DNA of 29,497 nucleotides from Halanaerobiales bacterium (GTDB taxonomy: Bacteria; Bacillota_F; Halanaerobiia; DY22613): contig JAGMES010000046.1 of the NCBI GenBank assembly GCA_023128035.1, forward strand, positions 1 to 29,497, read 5' to 3'. Shown piece after piece: positions 8,232 through 17,011 of the stretch (position 1 is its first letter; every line of letters begins with the position of its first letter). The notes beneath the pieces are model-generated. The model was not told where the DNA came from. It searched no databases and saw only the letters and a list, made by a program, of their open reading frames with translations. Made by a program: the position numbers and the translations under genes.

Positions 8232-9503
8232 CTATAAAGCTTTATTTCCTATATCTTTCCGATAATGTTGACCATCAAATTTAATTTTATCAGCAGCATC
8301 ATATGCTTTTTTCTGAGCATCAGCAAAACCTTCACCTAAAGCTGTTACTGCAATTACTCTTCCTCCATTGGTCAACCATTTTCCATCCTCGAAGCGTGTT
8401 CCAGCATGAAAAATAATAATATTTTCATCTACAACCTGACCATTCTCATTTAATCCGTGAATCTCTTTTCCTTTTTCATAAGATGCTGGGTAGCCTCCAG
8501 AGGCCATGATTACACAAAGAGCTTTTTCCTCTTTCCAGGTAAGCTTAGCATCAGCTAGTCTCTCTTCAATTACTGCCTCCATTAGTTCTACTAGATCATT
8601 TTCCAACCTTGGTAAAATAATCTGAGTTTCAGGATCACCAAAACGGGCGTTATATTCTAGAACTTTTGGGCCAGCTTCTGTCAACATCAAACCTGCATAC
8701 AATACACCCTTATACTTAATTCCTTCTTTAGCTAACGCAGAAACAGTCACTTCCAATATCTCGCGATTAATCTCTTCAATCATCTTTTCATCTACTAGAT
8801 TAGAAGGGGAATATGCTCCCATTCCTCCAGTATTTGGGCCTTTATCTCCATCGTAAGCCGCTTTGTGATCATGTGCAGGTGTCATTGGTATAACTGTATT
8901 TCCATCTGTTAGAGCAAGCAAAGAAAGCTCTCTACCTACCAAAAATTCCTCGACAACAATCTGACTACCCGCTTCTCCGAACTTTTCATCTTCCATTATA
9001 TCTTCCACGGCATTTATTGCAGTCTCTATATCATGAGCCACTATAACACCTTTCCCAGCAGCTAAACCATCTGCTTTAACTACCAAAGGCACGCCTTGTT
9101 CTTCAATATATTTTTTCGCTTCTTTTGGATCTGTAAAGATGCGATAAGCTGCTGTAGGAATACCGTATTTTTGCATCAGATCCTTTGAAAACTTTTTACT
9201 TCCTTCTAGGCATGCTGCATCTTTTGAAGGGCCAAAGATAGATAAGCCAGCTTCCTCAAATCGATCAACAATACCCATAGTCAGCGGTACTTCCGGGCCA
9301 ACTATCGTCAGATCAATCTTTTCAGCGCTGGCCCAATTCACCAACCCATCTAAATCATCGACAGCCAGTGGCACTAATTTAGCCATCTTACCAATTCCAT
9401 CACTTCCAGGTGCACAATATATCTCAACTACTTTTGAACTCTGAGCTAACTTCCAAACCAGTGCATGTTCACGTCCACCACTGCCAATTACCAGAATTCT
9501 CAT
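8232..9503 (-). CDS. purD: Phosphoribosylamine-glycine ligase (GAR synthetase)
   Basis: A 423-residue ATP-grasp enzyme that joins phosphoribosylamine and glycine with ATP in the second step of purine synthesis. The N-terminus MRILVIGSGGREHAL is the family start. The ATP-grasp region has VKADGLAAGKGV, and the signature GDPETQ follows in EYNARFGDPETQ. The frame stays open 18 codons further, to 9557. The ATG at 9503 has AGGGAGG at ideal spacing and begins exactly at the conserved sequence, so it is chosen. It is the first gene of a purD-purE unit with its own promoter and PurBoxes, separated from pckA by a terminator. Confidence 0.95.
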   Translation of the reverse strand: MRILVIGSGGREHALVWKLAQSSKVVEIYCAPGSDGIGKMAKLVPLAVDDLDGLVNWASAEKIDLTIVGPEVPLTMGIVDRFEEAGLSIFGPSKDAACLEGSKKFSKDLMQKYGIPTAAYRIFTDPKEAKKYIEEQGVPLVVKADGLAAGKGVIVAHDIETAINAVEDIMEDEKFGEAGSQIVVEEFLVGRELSLLALTDGNTVIPMTPAHDHKAAYDGDKGPNTGGMGAYSPSNLVDEKMIEEINREILEVTVSALAKEGIKYKGVLYAGLMLTEAGPKVLEYNARFGDPETQIILPRLENDLVELMEAVIEERLADAKLTWKEEKALCVIMASGGYPASYEKGKEIHGLNENGQVVDENIIIFHAGTRFEDGKWLTNGGRVIAVTALGEGFADAQKKAYDAADKIKFDGQHYRKDIGNKAL

Positions 9504-9575
9504 CTGTATTCCTCCCTTACCTTGAAGTTTATTTTTAATACACAAAAGTAAACTCATAATCGCATTTCACTAACA

Positions 9576-9604
9576 ATATTATCAAACTTCATTGGTATTG
9601 TCAA
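9576..9604 (-). promoter_or_regulatory. purD-purE sigma-A promoter
   Basis: A perfect -35 TTGACA (9599-9604), a 17-base spacer and a -10 TAATAT (9576-9581) on the minus strand, about 70 bases upstream of the purD ATG. Confidence 0.85.
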
Positions 9605-9610
9605 TGTATT

Positions 9611-9648
9611 TACGAATGATTAATATAAATACATTAATAACGTTCGTA
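9611..9648. promoter_or_regulatory. PurBox pair upstream of purD
   Basis: An imperfect inverted repeat just upstream of the -35 box, with TACGAATGATTAAT on one side and ATTAATAACGTTCGTA on the other. From CGAA to TTCG inclusive it spans 34 bases. This matches the layout of paired PurBoxes bound by Bacillus-type PurR. The purB promoter has the same pair with the same spacing. Confidence 0.7.
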
Positions 9649-9656
9649 TATTTTAA

Positions 9657-9691
9657 CAAAAAAAAGAGACTCTCTATATTATGAGTCTCTC
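9657..9691 (-). terminator. pckA terminator overlapping the stop codon
   Basis: AGAGACTC (9666-9673) pairs with GAGTCTCT (9684-9691), and on the minus strand a run of T follows. The upstream arm lies inside the last pckA codons, and the stop codon sits at the base of the loop side. It isolates pckA from purD. Confidence 0.8.
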
Positions 9692-11356
9692 TATGTTAAA
9701 TGATTCAATCTCATTAACGATCTTTTGTAATACTTCTAAAGCCTCTTCAGGTAATCTATCAAACCCACCATTTTTAACTTCTCTAGACTCCACAAATCTT
9801 ACTCTATCTTTCATTCTCTCTAGTAATTTTTGTTTATATTTTCTATCATCCATATTTGGAATGAATCCTTCGATTTCCATAATTTCAATATCTGAAAAAC
9901 TCCCCCACTGACTAAATTCAGCCCGTTCTTCAATAATTTCTTCTAGCACACCTAATGTCACCTGTGGGGTAACTTTTTTATCCATAAAATAACCTGTATT
10001 TAAAATGTAGCAATCTACTTTATTTTCTGAAAACAAAGACTTAAACTTTTTATAATCATCAGCTAGAGGATACGTTCTAAAAGGATTAGCATATGGTTCT
10101 ACAATCAGAGCTTCTGGATCAACACCTGGTGCAAGTCTTTCTGCTGATGTCCGTTTAGTAGCTAAAGTTGCCCCCATTACAGAAGCTAATATAGCACCCT
10201 CTAATTTTAGAACTGGAGGAAGTGTCGAATCTTTCATTAACCAAAAAACTGCATTGATTGGCTCATCAAACTTGTCCACTCGATTTGGTGACCAAAGTTT
10301 TGATTTTACTGCCCGACCATTTCCGTTTCTTAAATCTTCAGTTACAAGAACAATCTTGCCTTCCTCATCTATCGTTACTCCATTATTTTGTACTGTCACC
10401 AAATACTTATTATCATCAGAACTTAGTGGATAATCCTGAGTTTTATCAAAGTATGATGGCTCTAATGCAATCGAAGAACCGTCTTCAGCGGAAATAATAA
10501 AAGCATCATCATGTAAGACAGTAATATCATACTTGTTATTATGTTTAGCATGAGTTATCGTTGATTTACCTGATCCAGATAGACCAAATACACCAGCTAC
10601 AAACTTACGTCCATCGGGTAAATTATATCTTTTCTGCCCACCATGACAGGAAGCATATCCATTTCTATTAGCAATTCCCCAAGCAAGAGTTAAAGTACCT
10701 TTTTTATGTTCTCCAAAATAACGCATCCCTAATAATGCCGCGCAATTATGTTCTGGATCAAAAAAAGTTAACCCCATTGGATGAACTGGATGTGACCAAG
10801 TTGGATCAGAAAATATGTATATATCTCCTTCGCTTTCAAGGACTTTTGAATCTTTATACATACTACAATACTCTTCATTCATATATTGAAAGTTTAGCAT
10901 CCATGAATACAAAATATTTTCTTCGCCTTCAGGTATTAATAGGTGTGCTTTAACCATAAAATCAGGATGAAGACCTATACAAACCTGTGCATGATATAAT
11001 TTTTTTCTTCGCGTATGATAGATTGCTTCTCGAATTTTACCTGCATATTCTTCTTGATCCATCCCTGATTCTCCTAAGATTTTTCTTGCAGCAGCACATC
11101 TACCTTTTACAGCTCCATCATTAAAAACAAGAATCTTTGAATCTCTATCTAATCCAATTTCTTCTGCCTTATAGACAGGCATATCTGTAACAATTGTTCC
11201 AGGTGAAGCAAAAGCTAAGTTGTATGCCTCTTTTAAATTATTCACATCTACGACGTTATTTCCATAAAAAGCGGTCTCAACTGTTGTTCTAATCCGAGAA
11301 AATATAGGGTTGTTGGATCCAATTTTATCCCATTCAAAACTTCTCTTTGTTGCCAT
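9674..11356 (-). CDS. pckA: Phosphoenolpyruvate carboxykinase (ATP)
   Basis: A 560-residue ATP-type PEPCK that interconverts oxaloacetate plus ATP with phosphoenolpyruvate, CO2 and ADP. In anaerobes it can run towards oxaloacetate. The P-loop GLSGSGKST (258-266), the metal-binding LHDDAF (281-286) and the late TSAERLAPG and PYANPFRTYPL segments are visible. It is somewhat longer than the E. coli enzyme (540) and divergent from it, with SGSGKST in place of SGTGKTT. The ATG has a GGGGGAAG site. It has its own promoter and terminator and appears to be a single-gene unit inserted between the purD-purE and purB-purA units. Confidence 0.92.
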   Translation of the reverse strand: MATKRSFEWDKIGSNNPIFSRIRTTVETAFYGNNVVDVNNLKEAYNLAFASPGTIVTDMPVYKAEEIGLDRDSKILVFNDGAVKGRCAAARKILGESGMDQEEYAGKIREAIYHTRRKKLYHAQVCIGLHPDFMVKAHLLIPEGEENILYSWMLNFQYMNEEYCSMYKDSKVLESEGDIYIFSDPTWSHPVHPMGLTFFDPEHNCAALLGMRYFGEHKKGTLTLAWGIANRNGYASCHGGQKRYNLPDGRKFVAGVFGLSGSGKSTITHAKHNNKYDITVLHDDAFIISAEDGSSIALEPSYFDKTQDYPLSSDDNKYLVTVQNNGVTIDEEGKIVLVTEDLRNGNGRAVKSKLWSPNRVDKFDEPINAVFWLMKDSTLPPVLKLEGAILASVMGATLATKRTSAERLAPGVDPEALIVEPYANPFRTYPLADDYKKFKSLFSENKVDCYILNTGYFMDKKVTPQVTLGVLEEIIEERAEFSQWGSFSDIEIMEIEGFIPNMDDRKYKQKLLERMKDRVRFVESREVKNGGFDRLPEEALEVLQKIVNEIESFNIERLII

Positions 11357-11608
11357 TTTACTTCCCCCTTATACAGGTTTTGCTGTAGATTCCTAAACTA
11401 CACCAAATTACTGTTATCAGATAGATTAAAAAGTATAGCACATTTAGCTATTTACACTCATTATTATTGCACTAATCACCACTAATGTCAATAAGTATAG
11501 CACATTTTTTTCTTCTATTTAGAATAATTTTTTTAAATTTTAAATAAATAAACTACTAAATAAGAATTAATCACATATTCTGCATCTTATTAATTATTTT
11601 ATAAAAAA
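11357..11608. promoter_or_regulatory. pckA promoter region with a duplicated 15-bp motif
   Basis: On the minus strand TTGACA (11486-11491), a 17-base spacer and AATAAT (11463-11468) form a promoter about 110 bases upstream of pckA. The 15-base sequence AAATGTGCTATACTT occurs on both sides of it, at 11493-11507 and 11431-11445. Each copy also contains an extended -10-like TGTGCTATACT, so the copies could be either operator sites or two alternative promoters. No gene is seen in the stretch. Confidence 0.6.
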
Positions 11609-11636
11609 AAGAAACCCACCCTAGGGTGAGTTTCTT
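11609..11636 (-). terminator. purA terminator
   Basis: A 14-bp stem around CCCTAGGG with one non-Watson-Crick pair (AAGAAACTCACCC with GGGTGGGTTTCTT) is followed on the minus strand by eight T. It lies about 90 bases after the purA stop. The plus strand also has a T-run, so it could work in both directions. Confidence 0.88.
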
Positions 11637-11724
11637 TTTGGCTCATATCAATTTTTTGTAATACAACAACATATTACTACACTGGACAAACAGAACAAAA
11701 TACGTCTGCGGCCAGAATTGATAA

Positions 11725-13002
11725 CTACTTATCACGTCGGATAGCTTGATCTCTTTCTGGTCCAATACCAATGATGGTGATCTTGACACCACTTTGCTCT
11801 TCGATAAACTCTATATATTTCTTTGCATTTTCAGGAAGTTGATCATATTCCCGAATATTTGATATATCTTCTGTCCAACCTGGTAACTCTACATAAATTG
11901 GTTCCAAATCTCCAACGATATTTTGATCCATTGGGAAATCTTTTAGAATTTGGTCACCATATTTATAACCTGTGCAAACTTTTAAACTTTCAAATCCACT
12001 TAATACATCCAATTTAGTTAAAGCAACCTGAGTTAAACCATTTATTCTAACTGCGTGGCGATGTATCGGAAGATCAAACCAACCACAACGCCGAGGACGA
12101 CCTGTAGTTACCCCAAACTCATGTCCCTTCTTCCGTAACAGTTCACCCAACTCATTTTCCAATTCTGTTGGGAATGGGCCAGCACCTACTCTGGTCACAT
12201 AAGCTTTAGTAACACCAATAACCTCATGAATAAAAGTAGGACCAATCCCACTACCTGGACAAACTCCACCAGAAGTTGGATTTGAAGAAGTTACAAATGG
12301 GTATGTTCCATGATCTATATCTAAAAGAGTACCTTGAGCACCTTCAAAGAATACACCTTTGCCTGCCTTATGACATTCATCAATCAAAAGTGAAGTATTA
12401 GTGATATGTTTCCGCAGTTTTTCAATATAAGGCCGTAAGCTTTCAATAATCTGATCTACATTAACAGGTTCAGCATCATAAACTTTGGTAATCAATAAGT
12501 TATTAAACTCTAAATTACGCTCTAACTTTTTAAGCAAAATTTCTTCATTCAATAAATCTGCCATCCTTATTCCACGACGTGCAGCTTTATCAGTATAAGC
12601 TGGACCAATCCCTTTTTTAGTAGTACCAATCTGGTTCTTACCTTTTCGCTTTTCTTCTAATTCATCTAACAACAGATGATAAGGCATAACCACATGAGCA
12701 TTTTCGCTAAGAAAAAGATTATCAGTGCTGATACCGCGCTCTTCTAACCCTTCCATCTCTTTCACTAAAGCAATAGGGTTTATAACAACACCATTACCAA
12801 TCACATTTCTTTTTTCAGGATACAAAATACCTGAAGGGATTAAGTGTAATTCAAAACGTTCAGTACCAACAATAACTGTATGACCAGCATTGTTTCCACC
12901 ACTAAATCTAGCCACCACATCAGCAGTTTCCGCCAACATATCTGTAATTCTACCCTTACCTTCATCTCCCCATTGTGCACCTACAACAATCATGTTTTTC
13001 AT
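11725..13002 (-). CDS. purA: Adenylosuccinate synthetase
   Basis: A 425-residue enzyme that couples IMP and aspartate with GTP to form adenylosuccinate, the first committed step to AMP. The family landmarks are all present: AQWGDEGKG at the N-terminus, GGNNAGHT, GIGPAYTDKAARRG, TTGRPRRCGWFD and LTKLDVL. Length is normal. The ATG follows an AGGTGGGGG site. The gene starts 20 bases after purB stops, so the two consecutive AMP-branch enzymes form a purB-purA operon from the PurBox promoter at 14482-14510 to the terminator at 11609. Confidence 0.96.
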   Translation of the reverse strand: MKNMIVVGAQWGDEGKGRITDMLAETADVVARFSGGNNAGHTVIVGTERFELHLIPSGILYPEKRNVIGNGVVINPIALVKEMEGLEERGISTDNLFLSENAHVVMPYHLLLDELEEKRKGKNQIGTTKKGIGPAYTDKAARRGIRMADLLNEEILLKKLERNLEFNNLLITKVYDAEPVNVDQIIESLRPYIEKLRKHITNTSLLIDECHKAGKGVFFEGAQGTLLDIDHGTYPFVTSSNPTSGGVCPGSGIGPTFIHEVIGVTKAYVTRVGAGPFPTELENELGELLRKKGHEFGVTTGRPRRCGWFDLPIHRHAVRINGLTQVALTKLDVLSGFESLKVCTGYKYGDQILKDFPMDQNIVGDLEPIYVELPGWTEDISNIREYDQLPENAKKYIEFIEEQSGVKITIIGIGPERDQAIRRDK

Positions 13003-13022
13003 CTCAATTCCCCCACCTTTCT

Positions 13023-14321
13023 CTAAGATAGAAGGCCAATTCTCGTAAAAATAGCATCTACATGAATAATATAATCTTCATAATTAAATATTTTGTCTAA
13101 CGCTTCAGGAGTTAAATGCTCCATCACGCGCTCATCTTCTAATAATAGTTTTTTAAATTCTACTCTATCTTTCCAGGCCTTAAGAGCATTTGACTGAACA
13201 TAAGAATAAGCTTCTTCTCTTAAAAGTCCTTTATCTACCAGCGTCAGCATCACCTTCTGCGAGAACACTAAGCCCAATGTTCGATCTAAATTTTCCATCA
13301 TCCGATCTTCATGAATCCCTAACTCATCAATAACAGTAGTAAATTTCTTAATCATATAATGAATTAAAATTGTACTATCTGGAAGTATAACCCTTTCTGC
13401 TGAAGAATGAGTCAAATCGCGTTCATGCCAGAGAGGTACATTTTCAAAACCAACCATAGCATTTGCACGAACAATCCTTGAAAGACCAGAAATCCGTTCA
13501 CTTGTAATTGGATTTTTCTTATGTGGCATAGCAGATGAACCCTTCTGACCTTTTTTAAAGGCTTCTTCTACTTCTAAAAGATCTGTTCGCTGCATATTTC
13601 GAATCTCAGTTGCAAATTTATCTAATGAAGAAGCAATATTAGCTAACACGCTTAAATAATATGCATGACGATCACGTTGCAAAATCTGGTTACTAACTAA
13701 AGCAGGTTGTAGTTTAAGCAATTCACAGACATTCTCTTCAACTACAGGATCTATATTTGCATAAGTACCTACTGCTCCTGAAAGTTGCCCAACCGCTATA
13801 TCAGAAACAGCATCTTTCATCCTCTTAATCTGGCGTTTCAATTCTTCATACCAAACAGCTAATTTCAGACCAAAAGTAATCGGCTCCCCATGAATTCCAT
13901 GAGTTCGCCCAACCATCAGAGTATCTTTATGTTCTAATGCTTTTTTACCAATAGCATCACATAAACATTTCAATTCTTTTAAAATTAACTCTCCAGCCTC
14001 TTTTAATAACAAAGCAGTAGCAGTATCTTTCACATCACTGGAGGTTAAACCTTTATGAACATATTTTGATTCATCGCCTAAATTTTCGTTAACTGCTTCT
14101 AAAAAAGCCAGCATATCATGACGAGTTCGTTTTTCAATCTCAAGAATCCGTTCTACAGAAAACTTAGCATTCTTTTTAATTTCACTAGCAGCCTCTTTAG
14201 GTATATCACCCAATTCAGCCATTACTTCTGCTGTAGCAATCTCTATGTCCAACCATTTCTGATAGACGTTCTCCTCACTCCAAATTTGAGCCATCTCGGG
14301 AAAACTGTAACGTTCAAGCAT
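13023..14321 (-). CDS. purB: Adenylosuccinate lyase
   Basis: A 432-residue lyase of the fumarase/aspartase superfamily that acts twice in purine synthesis, releasing fumarate from SAICAR and from adenylosuccinate. The signature loop GSSAMPHKKNP is complete, TSSDVKDTA and GRTHGIHGEPITFG carry the conserved catalytic region, and the length equals the Bacillus type. GGAGGG sits 6 bases before the ATG. It is the first gene of the purB-purA operon, with a leader of about 150 bases that can form a small hairpin (AAATAG with CTATTT, near 14380-14402). Confidence 0.96.
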   Translation of the reverse strand: MLERYSFPEMAQIWSEENVYQKWLDIEIATAEVMAELGDIPKEAASEIKKNAKFSVERILEIEKRTRHDMLAFLEAVNENLGDESKYVHKGLTSSDVKDTATALLLKEAGELILKELKCLCDAIGKKALEHKDTLMVGRTHGIHGEPITFGLKLAVWYEELKRQIKRMKDAVSDIAVGQLSGAVGTYANIDPVVEENVCELLKLQPALVSNQILQRDRHAYYLSVLANIASSLDKFATEIRNMQRTDLLEVEEAFKKGQKGSSAMPHKKNPITSERISGLSRIVRANAMVGFENVPLWHERDLTHSSAERVILPDSTILIHYMIKKFTTVIDELGIHEDRMMENLDRTLGLVFSQKVMLTLVDKGLLREEAYSYVQSNALKAWKDRVEFKKLLLEDERVMEHLTPEALDKIFNYEDYIIHVDAIFTRIGLLS

Positions 14322-14481
14322 CTCAATCCCTCCAGTCTTTCTTACTATAAAAAGGATACCCTATAAACGTAAAATTAACCCAAATAGGTTTTGTTTCTAT
14401 TTAGGCTACAAATAAACTACATACTGTACTATGATGATTTTATTAATTTGTATAATAACTATTCCTGTAAAACCAATTTGT

Positions 14482-14510
14482 ATTATATTAAAAATATTAA
14501 ACATTGTCAA
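14482..14510 (-). promoter_or_regulatory. purB-purA consensus sigma-A promoter
   Basis: A perfect -35 TTGACA (14505-14510), a 17-base spacer and a perfect -10 TATAAT (14482-14487) on the minus strand, 160 bases upstream of the purB ATG. Confidence 0.88.
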
Positions 14511-14514
14511 GGAA

Positions 14515-14556
14515 AATTCGAATAATCAATGAAATTTTGTGTTCAATGTTCGTGTG
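14515..14556. promoter_or_regulatory. PurBox pair upstream of purB
   Basis: CGAATAATCA at 14519 and TGTTCG ending at 14552 form an imperfect inverted pair of exactly 34 bases from CGAA to TTCG, just upstream of the -35 box. The arrangement and spacing are the same as at purD, which supports control of both units by one PurR-like protein. Confidence 0.65.
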
Positions 14557-14606
14557 TACGTAATATTTGCATTTTAATTTCACCTTAAACAAAACTTACA
14601 TCTTAA

Positions 14607-15683
14607 TTATATTTTAGCTTTCTCCATCAAACCCAAACTCTCCATCAGCATTTCAAACTCTTCCAAACACAACTGTTGATGTGCATCCGAACGAGCCCGC
14701 TGTGGATTATTATGCACCTCAACCATCAATCCATCTGCCCCCACTGCTAAAGCTGCTTTCGAGATTGGTACAATAATATCTTTTCGACCCGTTGAATGAC
14801 TCACATCAACTACCACTGGTAAGTGAGTTTTAAGTTTTAAAATAGGAACTGCTGATAGATCAAGAGTATTTCTTGTCCATTGTTCAAAGGTTCTAATTCC
14901 CCGTTCACAAAGAATAATCTGTGTATTACCTCGAGCATATATATATTCAGCAGCAAGAACAAATTCTTCTAAAGTGGACATCAAACCGCGCTTTAAAAAG
15001 ACAGGTTTTTTTGATAAACCTACCTCTTTTAGCAGTTCAAAATTCTGCATATTACGAGCTCCAACCTGAATAATATCAATAAATTCTTCTGCTAATTCTA
15101 ATTGTTTAGCACTCATAACCTCAGAGATAACTTTTAATCCAAAATTATCTGCCACCACACGCATGATTCTTAAACCTTCTTGACCTAAACCTTGAAAACT
15201 ATAAGGTGATGTTCTGGGTTTAAAAGCTCCTCCTCGTAAGATTCCTACGCCCATATCACTCAATTTTTCAGCAGTTTGCATCATCTGTTCCATACTTTCT
15301 ACTGCACACGGGCCAGCCATAATAACTGGCTTTTCTCCACCGATCACTAAATCTCCAACAATCACCTTTGTATCTTCTTTACGCATTTCACGACTAACTA
15401 AGAGTTGTTTTTCTTTTTGCTTCTCTTGAAGTTTAGTAGAAGCTTTTGCAATCTCTTTAAAGAGATGCTCAATCGTTTCGTCAGAAAATGGACCTGTATT
15501 GTTAGCCACAATCTTTGCATACATAACTTGTTCTCGTTCTGGATCATAGATCGGTAGATTATTTTCCTTTTTAATTTGCCCAACTTTTTGTACAACTTCA
15601 GCCCGTCGATTTAACAACTTTAATAGCTGTTTATTTATTACATCTAACTCTTCGCGCAGTTTTTGTATCTCTTGAAAAGTCAT
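14607..15683 (-). CDS. aroF: Chorismate mutase / DAHP synthase fusion
   Basis: A 358-residue bifunctional protein, the same length as Bacillus AroA. An AroQ-type chorismate mutase domain (about 1-90, with LREELDVINKQLLKLLNRR) precedes a type I beta DAHP synthase, which condenses phosphoenolpyruvate and erythrose 4-phosphate at the entry to the shikimate pathway. Landmarks are MAGPCAVES, RGGAFKPRTSPYSFQG, LKRG, ERGIRTFE and DVSHSTG. In Bacillus the mutase domain acts as the feedback sensor for prephenate and chorismate. The frame extends 7 codons upstream, but the ATG at 15683 follows a perfect AGGAGG. It is a single gene with a promoter at 15734-15762. The adjacent pckA interconverts its phosphoenolpyruvate substrate, although the two genes are not one operon. 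Confidence 0.94.
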   Translation of the reverse strand: MTFQEIQKLREELDVINKQLLKLLNRRAEVVQKVGQIKKENNLPIYDPEREQVMYAKIVANNTGPFSDETIEHLFKEIAKASTKLQEKQKEKQLLVSREMRKEDTKVIVGDLVIGGEKPVIMAGPCAVESMEQMMQTAEKLSDMGVGILRGGAFKPRTSPYSFQGLGQEGLRIMRVVADNFGLKVISEVMSAKQLELAEEFIDIIQVGARNMQNFELLKEVGLSKKPVFLKRGLMSTLEEFVLAAEYIYARGNTQIILCERGIRTFEQWTRNTLDLSAVPILKLKTHLPVVVDVSHSTGRKDIIVPISKAALAVGADGLMVEVHNNPQRARSDAHQQLCLEEFEMLMESLGLMEKAKI

Positions 15684-15733
15684 AATCTTCCTCCTTTTAA
15701 TCATTAAAATACCTTTAATGCCGTCCTATACTT

Positions 15734-15762
15734 AGTGTACCATTATTTGACTTATAATTCAA
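15734..15762 (-). promoter_or_regulatory. aroF promoter
   Basis: On the minus strand TTGAAT (15757-15762), a 17-base spacer and TACACT (15734-15739), about 50 bases upstream of the aroF start. The divergent replication operon begins about 100 bases away, so both promoters must share this short gap. Confidence 0.55.
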
Positions 15763-15860
15763 TCAACATCTCTTTCTTTTTAGCATTTTTTGAATGAAGG
15801 AATCTAAGAAGAAAAACAGAACTTTATATGAATCAGAACATTTATGAAGTGGTGATAAAA

Positions 15861-16985
15861 ATGAATTCGTATAAACAACTTAAAATCTATCGTACTCAAG
15901 AGTTGATTTTAGATGAAAATGGCAATCATTCTACCCAAATTAATCAATCTGTAATGCTAACCAAAGAGGCCATAGATGCAGGACTTTTGAAAGAACTTCC
16001 TGATAGTCTACTTTCTGTTTATCTTTATATTCTAACCCATGTTGGTGCAGATTTTTCACTAACGATAACTCCAGAAAAGATTGCAGAATTTGTTCCTCGG
16101 ACTCCGATTGATATAGAACTCACATTAAAAATGTTAGATAATCGTGGCTATATTCAACTTATAGAAATTACAGAAGATCAAAATAATTATAGCATAATTT
16201 TAGCTAGACCTCCAAAAATTTCAGAAAAAACCGAGTCCTCAACATCGAACCTAAGTCAAATATCTCAACCTATCGAATCAGCGCCTAAACAAGTTTCAAA
16301 TAGAGAAAATGAAGCTATTTCTTATATTTTACAACAAAAAGTCTTCTCTGAAGAAGATCTAGTCAGAGCTATCTCTCAAATGATTCCAGCACAGAATCTA
16401 AATTATGGATTCCGTCAAGAAGTCGACTATTGGTTTAAAACCTTTGAGAAGGAAGTCGTTAAAGAATTAGTCCGACGCACAGATGAAGCAAGGCAGAAAG
16501 ATTCAGAATTAAATTGCCAGGCTTATATGCGAAAAATCGCCAATGACTGGATTGCTGAACAAATCTTTACTATCGAAAGTCTAAAAGAGTCAGACAAGCT
16601 ATATCGGGAAACTCGCGCTCTCATTGAAGAGTTTGGAATTGAACACAAAAAACAGATGACACGTACTCACTGGAAAACTATATATAATTGGATTAATGCT
16701 GAGTCAAAAGATGATTTTGCCCTCAGCGCTAGTGTAGCAAGATTTGCTATTCAAGAAGCTATCAGGCGCAAAAGTGATGGGCGCCCCTCTTTAAAATATA
16801 TTGAAGATAATTATATTAAACCTTTAAAAAAATTAAAGGCCAAATCAGTGGAAGAAGCTAAGAAGTTTACACAACGATCAGGGGGAATAACCCCTTCAAA
16901 AAACAGCAAACTTAAAAAAAATAATCAATCAGACCAGAGTAAATGGCAACTTGGAAAAGATTATACACGTTTTCGGGAAAATTAG
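15861..16985 (+). CDS. DnaD-like primosome protein
   Basis: About 374 residues. The N-terminal 130 residues look like the winged-helix domain of DnaD/DnaB(Bsu) proteins (LLKELPDSLLSVYLYILTHV, then TPEKIAEFVPRT, as seen in replication initiation regulators). The rest is helical and contains a DnaD/DnaB_2-like segment that ends in LKYIEDNYIKPLKKL near residue 315. A basic, disordered tail follows. Such proteins remodel DNA and recruit the helicase loader at origins or stalled forks. The frame opens with an ATG at 15828, but the ATG at 15861 has GTGGTGA at good spacing and is preferred. It is followed directly by the helicase loader and the DnaB helicase, as expected for a primosome unit. Confidence 0.75.
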   Translation: MNSYKQLKIYRTQELILDENGNHSTQINQSVMLTKEAIDAGLLKELPDSLLSVYLYILTHVGADFSLTITPEKIAEFVPRTPIDIELTLKMLDNRGYIQLIEITEDQNNYSIILARPPKISEKTESSTSNLSQISQPIESAPKQVSNRENEAISYILQQKVFSEEDLVRAISQMIPAQNLNYGFRQEVDYWFKTFEKEVVKELVRRTDEARQKDSELNCQAYMRKIANDWIAEQIFTIESLKESDKLYRETRALIEEFGIEHKKQMTRTHWKTIYNWINAESKDDFALSASVARFAIQEAIRRKSDGRPSLKYIEDNYIKPLKKLKAKSVEEAKKFTQRSGGITPSKNSKLKKNNQSDQSKWQLGKDYTRFREN

Positions 16986-17011
16986 TATCTCAAAGAATGG
17001 AGGAAATCTGA

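Noticed and set aside
9681..10953. Plus-strand frames opposite pckA
   Set aside because: They are shadows of a long, well-supported minus-strand gene and show no family motifs.
15398..15595. A lysine-rich 65-residue minus-strand frame inside aroF
   Set aside because: It is an alternative frame of the chorismate mutase domain with no start signal.
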